From contig JAFYVJ010000066.1 in NCBI GenBank assembly GCA_017549185.1, positions 1 through 49,696 on the forward strand: DNA of 49,696 nt. The letters run 5' to 3'. A program made the position numbers and the translations under genes. Positions 36,328-46,388 of the stretch are shown piece after piece. Source of the stretch: Roseburia sp. (GTDB lineage: Bacteria > Bacillota > Clostridia > Lachnospirales > Lachnospiraceae). Below the pieces are notes generated by a model. It saw only the letters and a program-made list of their open reading frames with translations. It was not told the origin of the DNA and made no database searches. Position 1 is the stretch's first letter; every line of letters begins with the position of its first letter.

Positions 36328-36531
36328 ATGCAGCAGGGAACTGTAAAGTGGTTTAATGCCAAAAAAGGTTACGGATTTATTTCAGATGAAGCAGGTAATG
36401 ACGTTTTTGTTCATTTCTCAGCTTTAAACATGGAAGGATTCAAAGAGTTAAAAGATGGCGAGAAAGTTGAATTTGAAGTGATTGATGGCGATAAAGGCCC
36501 TCAGGCAGCTAATGTTTCACGTCTTGCATAA
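36328..36531 (+). CDS. csp: Cold-shock protein (CspA family)
   Basis: A 67-residue single-domain RNA chaperone. It has [18 protein letters not shown] with RNP1 (KGYGFI) and RNP2 (VFVHF), and ends [11 protein letters not shown]. The frame is open 23 codons upstream in the leader, but TAGGAGG before the ATG at 36328 and the exact family start decide. Own promoter and terminator: a monocistronic gene. Which csp paralogue it corresponds to cannot be said. Confidence 0.97.
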   Translation: MQQGTVKWFNAKKGYGFISDEAGNDVFVHFSALNMEGFKELKDGEKVEFEVIDGDKGPQAANVSRLA

Positions 36532-36566
36532 TCATTGACAATAGATTGAATTGAGAAGACGAACCG

Positions 36567-36599
36567 AAGGCACTCAAAGTAATTTGAGTGCCTTTTTTT
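36567..36599 (+). terminator. Terminator of the cold-shock gene
   Basis: AAGGCACTCAAA (36567-36578), loop GTAA, TTTGAGTGCCTT (36583-36594), then a T-run. The rest of the 300-bp gap to the protease gene holds only its promoter. Confidence 0.92.
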
Positions 36600-36701
36600 G
36601 TTATTTTCAGAGACAGTAACAAGGATATATCTATTATTTGCAGAAAAATGGGATAGAATTTTAATTTCAATGATGTTAAAATAGTATGGAGTATGGCTAT
36701 C

Positions 36702-36730
36702 TTGTAAAAGATATGATAGAGAAATATAGT
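36702..36730 (+). promoter_or_regulatory. Possible promoter of the M16C protease gene
   Basis: TTGTAA (36702-36707), 17-nt spacer, TATAGT (36725-36730), about 100 nt before the start codon. Confidence 0.5.
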
Positions 36731-36831
36731 TAGTGGGGATGAGGATTTTAGTGTGAAAAATAAATTTTTTACACGCAAATTTGTGCCTGCGGCCCAAAGT
36801 TTGCAGGTATTGGAAGGGCATGGTTATTAGT

Positions 36832-39741
36832 ATGAATTTGGCAAAATTAAAAGAATATGAATTAGTAGAACAACATACACTTTCGGATTTGAACTCAGAA
36901 GGAATGGTATTTCGTCATAAAAAGAGCGGTGCAAGAATCGCAGTTATCAGTAATGATGATGATAATAAAGTGTTTTTTATTGGTTTCCGTACACCAGCAG
37001 AGGATTCTACCGGTGTACCGCATATCATTGAACATACTGTGTTATGCGGTTCAAAGAATTATCCGGTGAAGGATCCGTTCATTGAATTGGCAAAGGGGTC
37101 ATTAAATACTTTCTTAAATGCAATGACATTTCCGGATAAAACTATTTATCCGGTAGCAAGCTGCAATGATAAGGATTTTCAGAATTTGATGAGTGTCTAT
37201 ATGGATGCTGTTTTCTATCCGAATATTTACAAATATGAGGAGATTTTTAAACAGGAAGGTTGGCATTACGAATTAGAGGATATAGATAGTCCGATTATGA
37301 TTAATGGTGTTGTTTATAATGAGATGAAGGGAGCATTTTCTTCGGCAGATGATGTGTTAAGTCGTCAGATTTTAAATTCATTGTTCCCGGATACTTGTTA
37401 TGCTAATGAGTCTGGTGGCGACCCGGAATGTATCCCAGAGTTGACTTATGAAGCATATTTAGATTTTCACCGCAGATATTATCATCCAAGCAATTCATAT
37501 ATCTATCTCTATGGAGATATGGATGTGGAAGAGAAATTGCAATGGTTAGATGAAGCTTATTTAAGTCATTATGAGCAGATAGAAACGAATTCAGAAATCG
37601 GAACACAACAGGCATTTGATGAGCCGGTGGAGGTATATAAAAAATATTCCATTTCATCTAGTGAGCCAGAAGAGAATAATACTTACTTATCTTATAATCT
37701 GGTGCTAGGGACAACATTGGATGAAAAGCTATATCAAGCATTTGATATATTAGATTATGCATTAGTGGGAGCACCTGGTGCACCGATTAAAAAGGCTTTG
37801 ACAGATGCAGGGATTGGTAGTGAGATTAGTGGCGGTTACGATAGTAGTATTAAGCAGCCTACATTTAGTATTATTGCCAAAAACGCGAATACCTCAGATA
37901 AAGAACAGTTTTTAGCAATTATAAGAGAGGTATTAGAAAAACTTGTAAAAGATGGATTGAATAAAAAATCACTTTTGGCGGGAATCAATAGTTCAGAATT
38001 CCGCTATCGTGAAGCAGATTATGGTTCTTCACCAAAGGGATTACTTTACGGTATTCAGTGCTTAGAAAGTTGGCTGTATGATGATTCGAAAGTATTTTTA
38101 CATTTAGAAGCGAATGCAGTATATGCTTATCTGAGAGAACAGGTAGAGACGAATTATTTTGAAGAATTAATTCAGAAATATTTTCTTGATAATACACATG
38201 CCTCTGTAGTAATTGTAGAGCCGGAAAGAGGCTTAAATGCTAAGATGGAAGCTGCTTTAGAAGCCAGATTAAAAGATTATAAGGAAAGTTTAAGTGCCGA
38301 GGAAATCGATGCACTAATCGAGGCAACAAATCATTTAGAACAATATCAGGAAGAGCCATCTTCTAAAGAAGATATGGAAAAGATTCCGATGCTGACTAGA
38401 GAGGATATGAAAAAAGAAGCACAGCCATTTTCGAATAAGGAACGTCAGGTTGCAGGAACAATGGTGATGCATCATGATATTTTTTCAAATGGCATTATTT
38501 ATCTGGCGTTATTATTCAATATGCAGGATATACCGGAAGAGGATATTCCTTATATTGGGATTTTAAAAGCAATGTTAGGGTATGTTGATACTGCGAATTA
38601 TAACTATGCAGATTTTGCAAATGAGGTGAACTTCCATACCGGTGGTGTGGGCAGCACCATGGGCTTATATCCGAGCATACAGGATAAGGACGATATAAAA
38701 GTAATGTTTGAAGTCCGTACGAAAGCATTGGCAGATAAACTCGTGGATGCTAGAGAATTATTAGAAGAAATGATGTTAACCTCTAATTTTACAGACGAGA
38801 AACGTTTGCGAGAAGTATTGCTAGAACTGAAGTCCAGACTGCAGATGACTTTAAGCGGTGCCGGACATTCAGTAGCATCTACTCGTGCGATGAGCTATTT
38901 TTCAAAAACGGCAGTATATCGTAACAGTATAGAATTATATCGTGTGGTGGCAGATTTAGAGACAAATTTTGAAGAACGTAAGGTAGAATTGGCGAAGAAA
39001 TTACAGGCATTGACCGAAAAGATTTTTACAAATGACAGATTAATGGTTAGTGTGACTTGTAGTGAAGAAGACTATGCTATTGCGGAACAGGAAATTGCTA
39101 TTATAAAGGAAAAACTCTTTGCGGATAAAGGTATTGGTGCGGAGGTAGAGTTTACATTTGAACAGAAAAATGAAGGTTTCATGGATGCTTCACAGGTACA
39201 GTATGTTGCAAGAGCGGGTAATTATCGTAAGCACGGCTTTGATTATCATGGAGCACTACGGATTTTGAAAGTAATTTTGGGTTATGATTATCTTTGGAAT
39301 AATGTTCGTGTGAAGGGTGGAGCTTATGGTTGTATGAATGGATGTATGAGAAATGGTGATATGTACTTTGTGTCTTACCGTGATCCGAACCTTAGTAAAA
39401 CAAACGAAGTATACGATGGTATTCCGGCGTATATAGAAAGTTTTGAGGCAGATGAGCATGAAATGACAAAATATATTATTGGAACCATCAGCGATATGGA
39501 TACACCGATGAATCCATTTGCAAAAGGTGAACGTTCTATGACAGCATATTTGCAGGGATTAAGCTTTGAAAAAGTGCAGAAAGAGCGTGAGCAGGTAATT
39601 GGTGCAATAGATGCAGATATTCGAGAATTGAAGGAATTGGTTGCATCTGTATTAGAAGAACGGAATATCTGTGTAGTGGGTAACGAAGAAATGTTACAGA
39701 AGGAAGCAGAATTATTTAAAGAATTATTAAACTTATACTAA
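36832..39741 (+). CDS. M16C family zinc metalloprotease (presequence-protease like)
   Basis: A clam-shell peptidase of about 969 residues that degrades peptides in the cytoplasm. The inverted zinc motif HIIEH (His64, Glu67, His68) lies in STGVPHIIEHTVLCGS; YNEMKGAFSS carries the third-ligand region. Two M16 halves are joined by a middle segment and the C-terminal half has VKGGAYGCMNG. The length and the HTVLCGS motif are typical of subfamily M16C (PreP, falcilysin). The start is uncertain: ATG at 36820 or 36832, with GGAAGGG at 36811-36817 spaced better for the latter. Its stop TAA overlaps the first in-frame ATG of era. No signal peptide. Confidence 0.92.
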   Translation: MNLAKLKEYELVEQHTLSDLNSEGMVFRHKKSGARIAVISNDDDNKVFFIGFRTPAEDSTGVPHIIEHTVLCGSKNYPVKDPFIELAKGSLNTFLNAMTFPDKTIYPVASCNDKDFQNLMSVYMDAVFYPNIYKYEEIFKQEGWHYELEDIDSPIMINGVVYNEMKGAFSSADDVLSRQILNSLFPDTCYANESGGDPECIPELTYEAYLDFHRRYYHPSNSYIYLYGDMDVEEKLQWLDEAYLSHYEQIETNSEIGTQQAFDEPVEVYKKYSISSSEPEENNTYLSYNLVLGTTLDEKLYQAFDILDYALVGAPGAPIKKALTDAGIGSEISGGYDSSIKQPTFSIIAKNANTSDKEQFLAIIREVLEKLVKDGLNKKSLLAGINSSEFRYREADYGSSPKGLLYGIQCLESWLYDDSKVFLHLEANAVYAYLREQVETNYFEELIQKYFLDNTHASVVIVEPERGLNAKMEAALEARLKDYKESLSAEEIDALIEATNHLEQYQEEPSSKEDMEKIPMLTREDMKKEAQPFSNKERQVAGTMVMHHDIFSNGIIYLALLFNMQDIPEEDIPYIGILKAMLGYVDTANYNYADFANEVNFHTGGVGSTMGLYPSIQDKDDIKVMFEVRTKALADKLVDARELLEEMMLTSNFTDEKRLREVLLELKSRLQMTLSGAGHSVASTRAMSYFSKTAVYRNSIELYRVVADLETNFEERKVELAKKLQALTEKIFTNDRLMVSVTCSEEDYAIAEQEIAIIKEKLFADKGIGAEVEFTFEQKNEGFMDASQVQYVARAGNYRKHGFDYHGALRILKVILGYDYLWNNVRVKGGAYGCMNGCMRNGDMYFVSYRDPNLSKTNEVYDGIPAYIESFEADEHEMTKYIIGTISDMDTPMNPFAKGERSMTAYLQGLSFEKVQKEREQVIGAIDADIRELKELVASVLEERNICVVGNEEMLQKEAELFKELLNLY

Positions 39742-39752
39742 TGGAGAAAAAC

Positions 39753-40661
39753 ATGGAAAATAATTTTAAATCTGGATTTGTGACCTTAATTGGTCGTCCA
39801 AACGTAGGAAAATCCACTTTAATGAATCATTTGATTGGTCAGAAAATTGCAATTACATCAAAAAAACCACAGACTACACGTAATCGTATCCAGACGGTGT
39901 ACACTGACATGGAACGTGGACAGATTGTATTTTTAGATACACCAGGTATTCATCAGGCGAAAAATAAGTTAGGCGAATATATGGTAAATGTAGCAGAACG
40001 TACGTTGAGTGAAGTAGATGTCATTCTTTGGTTAGTAGAGCCATCAAACTTTATTGGTGCGGGAGAGCAGCATATCATTGAACAGTTAAAAAAGGTAACA
40101 ACACCGGTTATTTTAATTATTAATAAAGTAGATACTGTAGATAAAGAAAAAGTTATCGAATATATCGATACTTATCGTAAAGTTTATGACTTTGCAGAAA
40201 TTATTCCGGTATCAGCGTTACGTGCACAGAATTTGCCGGCGGTTATCGATATGATTTTTAAATATCTGCCATATGGTCCGCAGTTCTATGATGAGGATAC
40301 CATTACAGACCAACCAGAACGTGCGATTGTTGCGGAATTAATTCGTGAGAAAGCATTGCATGCATTAGATGAAGAAATTCCACATGGTATCGCGGTGTAT
40401 ATCGACCAAATGAAGCAGCGTAAAGGACAGAATTTTTTTGATATTGATGCTACGATTGTATGTGAGAGAGATTCACATAAAGGTATTATTATAGGAAAAG
40501 GCGGTGCGATGCTGAAAAAAATCGGTTCTAATGCACGATATGAAATGGAACGTATGTTAGACGCAAAAGTGAATTTAAAACTTTGGGTAAAGGTAAAAAA
40601 AGACTGGCGTGATAGCGATTATCTAATTAAGAACTTTGGTTATAATAAAGATGAAATTTAA
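39753..40661 (+). CDS. era: GTPase Era
   Basis: Ras-like GTPase that binds 16S rRNA during 30S assembly. The 302-residue protein has G1 GRPNVGKS (14-21), switch region PQTTRNRIQTVYT, G3 DTPGIHQ, G4 NKVD, and a C-terminal KH domain with IIGKGGAMLKKIGSNAR. An ATG four codons earlier overlaps the protease stop, but GGAG 6 bases before 39753 favours this start. Gene order era-yqzL-recO is conserved in Firmicutes. Confidence 0.97.
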   Translation: MENNFKSGFVTLIGRPNVGKSTLMNHLIGQKIAITSKKPQTTRNRIQTVYTDMERGQIVFLDTPGIHQAKNKLGEYMVNVAERTLSEVDVILWLVEPSNFIGAGEQHIIEQLKKVTTPVILIINKVDTVDKEKVIEYIDTYRKVYDFAEIIPVSALRAQNLPAVIDMIFKYLPYGPQFYDEDTITDQPERAIVAELIREKALHALDEEIPHGIAVYIDQMKQRKGQNFFDIDATIVCERDSHKGIIIGKGGAMLKKIGSNARYEMERMLDAKVNLKLWVKVKKDWRDSDYLIKNFGYNKDEI

Positions 40662-40777
40662 TAGCTACATTTACCAGTGAAATAGTGGTATAAGGGTTTT
40701 CACTATTGGAAATTCTATTCTTGAATTAAAAATTTTTCTAAGGAAAACAGCGAGGCTTACTGGCAGGAACAGTCGTA

Positions 40778-40800
40778 GTTTGCTTCGCAAAACAAGGAGG
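40778..40800 (+). repeat. Hairpin plus GGAGG module before yqzL
   Basis: GTTTGCTTCGCAAAACAAGG and the two following G (TTTGC-TTC-GCAAA hairpin followed by ACAAGGAGG) provides the ribosome binding site of yqzL. It is nearly identical to 29327-29351 in the ilvD leader. The remaining era-yqzL spacer (40662-40777) shows no clear terminator. Confidence 0.65.
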
Positions 40801-40807
40801 ATTAACA

Positions 40808-40963
40808 ATGGAGGAAACCTGGAAGCACTTTATGGTCACCGGTAAGGTGGAAGATTATTTGAAATTTAAGGAACGAGAATTACAACAGGAAGTAAAAACG
40901 GATGGGAGCAAACCTGATAGTAACGGGACTGGTTATCAGTGCCATGCCAATGGGCGAGTATGA
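40808..40963 (+). CDS. yqzL: YqzL-like small protein
   Basis: A 51-codon gene. The first 25 residues, MEETWKHFMVTGKVEDYLKF, then KEREL, match the YqzL family pattern (Trp-Lys-x-Phe...Thr-Gly...Tyr-Leu...Lys-Glu), a conserved protein of unknown function between era and recO in Bacillus. GGAGG lies 7 bases before the ATG. The last 20 codons overlap the start of recO in another frame and look like unconstrained sequence, so translation of recO is probably coupled to it. Context and motif together make it convincing despite its size. Confidence 0.8.
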   Translation: MEETWKHFMVTGKVEDYLKFKERELQQEVKTDGSKPDSNGTGYQCHANGRV

Positions 40964-41645
40964 CAAAAGAATAACGTTACTGACCAAAGAAAGAGGGAAG
41001 ATTACAGCTTTTGCCCGTGGGGCACGCCGGCCAAATAGCCAGCTTTTAGCTGCAACCAATCCTTTTTCTTTTGGTGAGTTTGAACTTTTCGAAGGACGTT
41101 CTACATATACGATTGCAAAAGCAACCATTTCTAATTATTTCAGAACATTAGCATTTGACCCGGAGGCTGCGTATTACGGGTTTTATTTTTTAGAATTTGC
41201 AGATTATTATTGTCAGGAAAACAATGATGAAAAAGAGATGTTAAAACTTCTCTATCAGACATTGCGGGCACTTGAAAGTGAAAAATACGATAATCGCTTA
41301 GTGCGGGCAATTTTTGAATTAAAAGCGTTGGCAGTGAATGGAGAAGCACCGAATGTATTTGGTTGCTTAGCGTGTGGGACGAGAGAGTGCTTGTGCTATT
41401 TTTCGGTGAGAAAAGGCGGGATATTGTGTAACGAATGTAGGCAGATGGCGGAAGATGCGTGGAGAATGAATGAATCTACCGTGTATACTATGCAGTATAT
41501 AATTTCTTCTGATATTGCAAAATTATACAGTTTTGCAGTATCAGAACAGGTTTTGGAAGAGTTGCAAAAGATGATGGAGCAATATATGAAGTTGTATGTG
41601 AATCATACATTTAAGTCTTTGAGAATATTGGAAGAGATAGGATAG
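40902..41645 (+). CDS. recO: DNA repair protein RecO
   Basis: Loads RecA onto SSB-coated DNA in the RecFOR pathway. The 247-residue protein has the N-terminal OB fold (VTGLVISAMPMGEYDKRI, GKITAFARGARRP) and a helical middle. A four-cysteine zinc site is formed by CLACGTREC and ILCNEC. AGGAAG lies 10 bases before the ATG, inside the overlapping yqzL. In Firmicutes glyQS usually comes soon after recO; here a three-gene insertion separates recO from glyS. Confidence 0.95.
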   Translation: MGANLIVTGLVISAMPMGEYDKRITLLTKERGKITAFARGARRPNSQLLAATNPFSFGEFELFEGRSTYTIAKATISNYFRTLAFDPEAAYYGFYFLEFADYYCQENNDEKEMLKLLYQTLRALESEKYDNRLVRAIFELKALAVNGEAPNVFGCLACGTRECLCYFSVRKGGILCNECRQMAEDAWRMNESTVYTMQYIISSDIAKLYSFAVSEQVLEELQKMMEQYMKLYVNHTFKSLRILEEIG

Positions 41646-41680
41646 TTATAAACTAAGAATATGAAGGAATAGCTAAGATT

Positions 41681-42751
41681 ATGCAAGAGAAAAGTCATGA
41701 AAGTAAATGGAGCGTATGGGTAATGATAGCGTTATTTATATGCTTATTTATATATGGTGCAGTTATTATTTATGTAGATCCATTTTTTCATTATCATGCA
41801 CCGATAAAAGGAATATCATATTCATTAGAACGTGATAATGAACGTTATCAAAATTGGGGGATTCTATCACATTTTTCTTATGATACGATTATAATCGGAA
41901 CTTCCCTAACTGAAAATTTTAAGCCTAGTGAATGGGAAGCATTAATGGGAGGAACCGTTGTTAAAACACCATTAGCTGGTGGGACATATAAAGAGATGAA
42001 TGACCATTTAAAAAGAGCCTTTTCATCTTCAAATGAAATAAAGATGGTTATTCGTGCTCTTGATATACAATGTCTTATCTATGATAAAGATGCCATGATG
42101 GAAAATTATGTATTTCCAACATATATGACAAACGACAATTTGTTGGATGATGTTTATTATGTTTTTAATAAAGATGTAATGAAATGGAGTATAACTGCAC
42201 TTCAAAATACAGCAAAAGGATATCCGATGACTTCTTTTGATGAGTATGCAAATTGGATGCCGGAGACATATTATGGAAAAGAGAATGTTCTTTTGACATA
42301 TAAACTTGGTGAGCCGGAGACAAGTGAACGTGAACTGACACAGGAAGAGATTCTAACGATTAAAGAAAATGTCAGACAGAATGTAACGGAATTAATAGAA
42401 GCATATCCGGAGACTACATTTTATTTATTTATCCCACCTTATAGTATTTGTTATTGGGATGAAATTGTAAATAAAGGGGAGTTATCTTATTGGCTGGCGG
42501 CAGAACGGGTGTTGGTCGAAGAATTGCTAAAGTATTCTAATATAAAATTGTATTCATTTGAGAATATCTTTGAAGTGATTTGTAATTTGGATAATTACAA
42601 AGATACGGTTCATTATGGTGAGTGGATTAATACAGAAATACTACAATGGATGGCAGAAGAACAATATCTGTTGACAGAAGAAAATTATATGGACTATTTC
42701 AAGGAGATGGAAGAATTCTTGCAGGTATATGATTATACGATATTTCATTAG
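41681..42751 (+). CDS. Membrane-anchored SGNH hydrolase-like protein (MBOAT partner)
   Basis: A 356-residue protein with an N-terminal membrane anchor (about 11-32) and an extracellular domain. IIIGTSLTENF (Ser75) resembles the SGNH block I serine; DTVHYGEWIN near the C terminus fits the Asp-x-x-His catalytic pair. Such proteins sit next to MBOAT acyltransferases (AlgX/AlgJ or DltD-like partners) and move or remove acyl groups on cell-surface polymers. The MBOAT gene follows after 11 bp, which supports this. The substrate polymer is unknown. GAAGGAATAG lies before the ATG. Confidence 0.78.
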   Translation: MQEKSHESKWSVWVMIALFICLFIYGAVIIYVDPFFHYHAPIKGISYSLERDNERYQNWGILSHFSYDTIIIGTSLTENFKPSEWEALMGGTVVKTPLAGGTYKEMNDHLKRAFSSSNEIKMVIRALDIQCLIYDKDAMMENYVFPTYMTNDNLLDDVYYVFNKDVMKWSITALQNTAKGYPMTSFDEYANWMPETYYGKENVLLTYKLGEPETSERELTQEEILTIKENVRQNVTELIEAYPETTFYLFIPPYSICYWDEIVNKGELSYWLAAERVLVEELLKYSNIKLYSFENIFEVICNLDNYKDTVHYGEWINTEILQWMAEEQYLLTEENYMDYFKEMEEFLQVYDYTIFH

Positions 42752-42762
42752 GAGGATTAGCG

Positions 42763-44211
42763 ATGCTTTTTAATTCATATATATTTGTTTTCTTATTTTT
42801 GCCGCTTACTCTGATTGGATATTATATATTAAATCATACGAAAAATTATTCAATGGCAAATATTTTCCTGATTGGGATGTCATTGTGGTTTTATGGGTAT
42901 TATAACCCAAGTTATTTGGCAGTCATTTGTACTAGTGTATTGGCAAATTATACTTTGACGCAGATGATGGATAAGCTAGAAAGTGAAAGTGTGCGGAAAT
43001 TCATACTTGGTATAGGAATTTTTGGAAATGCGGTTTCTATTTTTTACTTTAAATACTATGATTTTTTTGTTGATAACATTAATAGTGTGCTAAATACCTC
43101 TTTTCAGTTGAGACACATTGTACTTCCATTAGGAATCAGTTTCTTTACGTTTCAGCAAATGTCATATTTAGTGGATTCTTATAGAGGACAAACGAAGGGA
43201 TATGGTTTTATAGAGTATGCATTGTTTGTAGTCTATTTTCCACAGTTAATTGCGGGACCGATTGTTTTACATAATGAGGTAATACCGCAGTTTAGAGATG
43301 AAAACAGAAGAAGTGTAAACAGTGAGAATATGGCCAAGGGAATTTATATTTTTGCACTGGGATTGGCGAAAAAAGTGTTGATAGCAGATACTTTTGGACG
43401 CGCTGTGTCATGGGGATTTGGAACGGTAAGTTCGCTTAGTTCAATGGAAGCAATTCTTGTTTCGATATCATATACATTACAGTTGTTTTTTGATTTTAGT
43501 GGATATTGCGATATGGCGATTGGTATCGGGTATATGTTCAATATACAGTTGCCACAGAATTTTAATTCGCCGCATAAAGCAACGTCTATTCTTGATTTCT
43601 GGTCACGTTGGCATATGTCGCTGACAAGGTTTTTACGACAGTATGTATATTTTCCCCTAGGAGGAAGTAAGAAAGGAACGATAAGAACATATATAAATAT
43701 TATAATTGTTTTTCTGGTAAGCGGAATTTGGCATGGGGCAAATTGGACTTATATTGTGTGGGGACTTTTGCACGGCATATTAAATTGTTTAAATCGAATG
43801 TTTGAGAAACAGTGGAGTAAGGTGCATGTAGTGGTGCAGTGGATGGCAACATTTACGACAGTAAGTGGATTGCTTGTTATTTTCCGTTCAAATACCATGG
43901 CAGAAGCAATTGCTTTTTTAAAGAAGATTATTTGGCTGGGTGATTTTTCGATAAGAAATGAATTGAAACAGTGTTTTGCACTGTATGAGCTACAGTTGAT
44001 AGATGTAGGAAACGTTTTTACATCCAGAATAGATGGATTTTATATGTGGGGAATCCTGCTTCTTGGTTTTTTACTGATATTGAATGCTCCAAATAGCAAT
44101 GAGATTGTGTTTAAGCCGACCAAAAAGCGTGGAGTATTTACCGTGCTGTTGTTATTTTGGTCAATCGTGTCTCTTGCAGGTGTATCAGAATTCCTTTATT
44201 TTGGCTTCTAG
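42763..44211 (+). CDS. MBOAT O-acyltransferase (AlgI/DltB-like)
   Basis: A 482-residue polytopic membrane protein of the MBOAT family that transfers acyl groups, often acetyl, across the membrane to extracellular glycans. It has about 10 or more hydrophobic helices. The family motif SGIWHGANWTYIVWGLLHG contains the invariant His324, and FWSRWHMSLTRFLRQY and YFPLGGSK are typical of AlgI-like members. TTAGGAGGATTAGC precedes the ATG. Paired with the SGNH-like gene just upstream. DltA and DltC are absent, so acetylation of a polysaccharide is more likely than D-alanylation (inference). Confidence 0.9.
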   Translation: MLFNSYIFVFLFLPLTLIGYYILNHTKNYSMANIFLIGMSLWFYGYYNPSYLAVICTSVLANYTLTQMMDKLESESVRKFILGIGIFGNAVSIFYFKYYDFFVDNINSVLNTSFQLRHIVLPLGISFFTFQQMSYLVDSYRGQTKGYGFIEYALFVVYFPQLIAGPIVLHNEVIPQFRDENRRSVNSENMAKGIYIFALGLAKKVLIADTFGRAVSWGFGTVSSLSSMEAILVSISYTLQLFFDFSGYCDMAIGIGYMFNIQLPQNFNSPHKATSILDFWSRWHMSLTRFLRQYVYFPLGGSKKGTIRTYINIIIVFLVSGIWHGANWTYIVWGLLHGILNCLNRMFEKQWSKVHVVVQWMATFTTVSGLLVIFRSNTMAEAIAFLKKIIWLGDFSIRNELKQCFALYELQLIDVGNVFTSRIDGFYMWGILLLGFLLILNAPNSNEIVFKPTKKRGVFTVLLLFWSIVSLAGVSEFLYFGF

Positions 44212-44302
44212 AAGACTGTGTAAAAAATGCTTATTGAAATTCTCAGAGAAAATAGGTATAATATGTAAGATTAACCAAACTAGTTAGATAGGAGTGTTGC
44301 CA

Positions 44303-44920
44303 ATGAAACGAATTGGATGTGCAATACTTGCTGTGTTGATGCTTGGAATGATATTTGCCGGGTGTGGTTCCGTGGACAGCGAGAGTAATATGATTTTTGT
44401 TGAAAAAAAGGGAAAGGTTCAGACTGTAGATATAGAAGAGTTTGATAAATCTTATTACAGTGAGGAGGACTTTAAGACGTTTGCACAGGAAGCGATTGAT
44501 GAGTATAATAAGTCGCATGAAGTTGATGCAATAACTCTTACCGAGTTTGTAGTTAAAGATGAAGTGGCAAAGCTTAAGATGGAGTACAAATCCGTTTCTG
44601 ATTTTAGAAATTTTAATGAGATTACATTGTATCAGGGTTCAGTTACTGAGGCGGTAAGTGAAGGATATCTTTTCGATGTAGATTTTTCTAAAGTAGAAAA
44701 GGGTGAAGTGATAGGTAAAGCAACCAGATCAGATGTTTTAGCGGAAGAAGGACTATCTGTTGTAATTATTAAAGCGAATACCAATGTTATGGTGGAAGGT
44801 ACGATTTGTTACGTGTCTACGGCTAATGTGACAGTGACAGGCAATGATACCGTAGCTATTTACGATGAACAGAACACTTCGTTAAATACAGATGTATGCA
44901 CATATATTATTTATAAATAA
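44303..44920 (+). CDS. Putative lipoprotein
   Basis: A 205-residue protein with a lipoprotein signal peptide ([20 protein letters not shown] then Cys21 in the lipobox FAGC). The mature part is acidic and beta-rich, with no domain I can name; similar short lipoproteins are common in Lachnospiraceae genomes. The ATG at 44303 has AGGAG 10 bases upstream; a GTG three codons earlier is too close to it. It lies 91 bp after the MBOAT gene and 35 bp before glyS. It may or may not belong to the acylation pair. Confidence 0.8.
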   Translation: MKRIGCAILAVLMLGMIFAGCGSVDSESNMIFVEKKGKVQTVDIEEFDKSYYSEEDFKTFAQEAIDEYNKSHEVDAITLTEFVVKDEVAKLKMEYKSVSDFRNFNEITLYQGSVTEAVSEGYLFDVDFSKVEKGEVIGKATRSDVLAEEGLSVVIIKANTNVMVEGTICYVSTANVTVTGNDTVAIYDEQNTSLNTDVCTYIIYK

Positions 44921-44955
44921 ATGATAAAGGAAGCTTAAAAAGCAGGAGGAAAATT

Positions 44956-46353
44956 ATGGAAAAGACAATGGAAAAAATCGTTGCACTCGCAAAATCAAGA
45001 GGATTTGTATATCCAGGTTCTGAGATTTATGGCGGACTTGCTAATACATGGGACTATGGTAACCTTGGTGTTGAATTAAAGAACAACGTAAAAAAAGCAT
45101 GGTGGCAGAAGTTCGTGCAGGAAAATCCTTACAACGTAGGTGTAGACTGTGCAATTTTAATGAACCCACAGACATGGGTAGCATCAGGACATCTTGGTGG
45201 TTTTGCAGATCCACTTATGGATTGTAAAGAGTGTCATGAACGTTTCCGCGCAGACAAATTAATCGAAGATTACTGCGAAGAAAAAGGAATCAAATTAGAA
45301 GGTTCTGTAGATGCATGGACACACGAAGAAATGAAAAATTTCGTGGAAGAAAATAACATTCCATGTCCAACATGTGGAAAACACAACTTTACAGACATTC
45401 GTCAGTTTAACTTAATGTTTAAAACATTCCAGGGTGTAACAGAAGACGCGAAAAACGTAGTATACTTAAGACCTGAAACAGCACAGGGTATCTTTGTAAA
45501 CTTTAAGAATGTTCAGAGAACATCTAGAAAGAAAGTTCCATTTGGTATTGCCCAGATTGGTAAATCTTTCCGTAACGAAATTACACCAGGTAACTTCACA
45601 TTCCGTACACGTGAGTTCGAACAGATGGAATTAGAATTTTTCTGTGAACCAGGTACAGATTTAGAATGGTTTGCTTACTGGAGAAAATTCTGTCATGAAT
45701 GGTTACTTTCTCTTGGTATCAAAGATGAAGAACTTAGACTTCGTGATCATTCGCCGGAAGAATTATGCTTCTATTCAAAAGCGACAACAGACTTCGAATT
45801 CTTATTCCCATTTGGTTGGGGTGAATTATGGGGCATCGCTGATAGAACAGACTACGATTTAACACAGCATCAGAATGTATCTGGACAGGATATGAGCTAT
45901 TTTGATGATGAGAAGGGCGAACGTTATGTGCCATACGTAGTAGAGCCATCTCTTGGTGCAGACCGTGTGACATTAGCATTTTTATGTGCTGCATATGACG
46001 AAGAGAACATCGGAACAGAAGAAAAGCCTGATATGAGAACAGTTCTTCACTTCCATCCAGCATTAGCACCTGTTAAGATTGGTGTGCTTCCATTATCTAA
46101 GAAATTAAATGAAGGTGCAGAAAAAGTATTTGCACAGCTTTCTAAGAAATACAACTGTGAATTCGATGACAGAGGTAATATCGGTAAACGTTACAGAAGA
46201 CAGGATGAAATCGGAACACCATTCTGTGTAACATTCGACTTTGAATCTGAAACAGATGGTTGTGTAACAGTACGTGATCGTGACACTATGGCACAGGAAA
46301 GAATTAAAATTGAAGAATTAGATGCTTATTTCGCAGAGAAATTTGCTTGGTAA
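44956..46353 (+). CDS. glyS: Glycyl-tRNA synthetase (homodimeric class II)
   Basis: Charges tRNA-Gly. The 465-residue protein is the eukaryote/Gram-positive alpha-2 type rather than the alpha2-beta2 GlyQS type. The N-terminal [20 protein letters not shown] motif, zinc-like cysteines ([16 protein letters not shown]), class II motif 2 [19 protein letters not shown] and motif 3 [10 protein letters not shown] are followed by an anticodon-binding domain. CAGGAGG lies 7 bases before the ATG. No T-box leader precedes it. Highly biased codon use suggests high expression. Confidence 0.97.
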   Translation: MEKTMEKIVALAKSRGFVYPGSEIYGGLANTWDYGNLGVELKNNVKKAWWQKFVQENPYNVGVDCAILMNPQTWVASGHLGGFADPLMDCKECHERFRADKLIEDYCEEKGIKLEGSVDAWTHEEMKNFVEENNIPCPTCGKHNFTDIRQFNLMFKTFQGVTEDAKNVVYLRPETAQGIFVNFKNVQRTSRKKVPFGIAQIGKSFRNEITPGNFTFRTREFEQMELEFFCEPGTDLEWFAYWRKFCHEWLLSLGIKDEELRLRDHSPEELCFYSKATTDFEFLFPFGWGELWGIADRTDYDLTQHQNVSGQDMSYFDDEKGERYVPYVVEPSLGADRVTLAFLCAAYDEENIGTEEKPDMRTVLHFHPALAPVKIGVLPLSKKLNEGAEKVFAQLSKKYNCEFDDRGNIGKRYRRQDEIGTPFCVTFDFESETDGCVTVRDRDTMAQERIKIEELDAYFAEKFAW

Positions 46354-46388
46354 AAAAATTTCTCATGAAATTATGAGTGGTAAAATGC

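Noticed and set aside
44921-44955. T-box leader before glyS
   Set aside because: The spacer is only 35 bp, with no GGGTGGNACC-type motif; the ilv/leu leaders lack it too.
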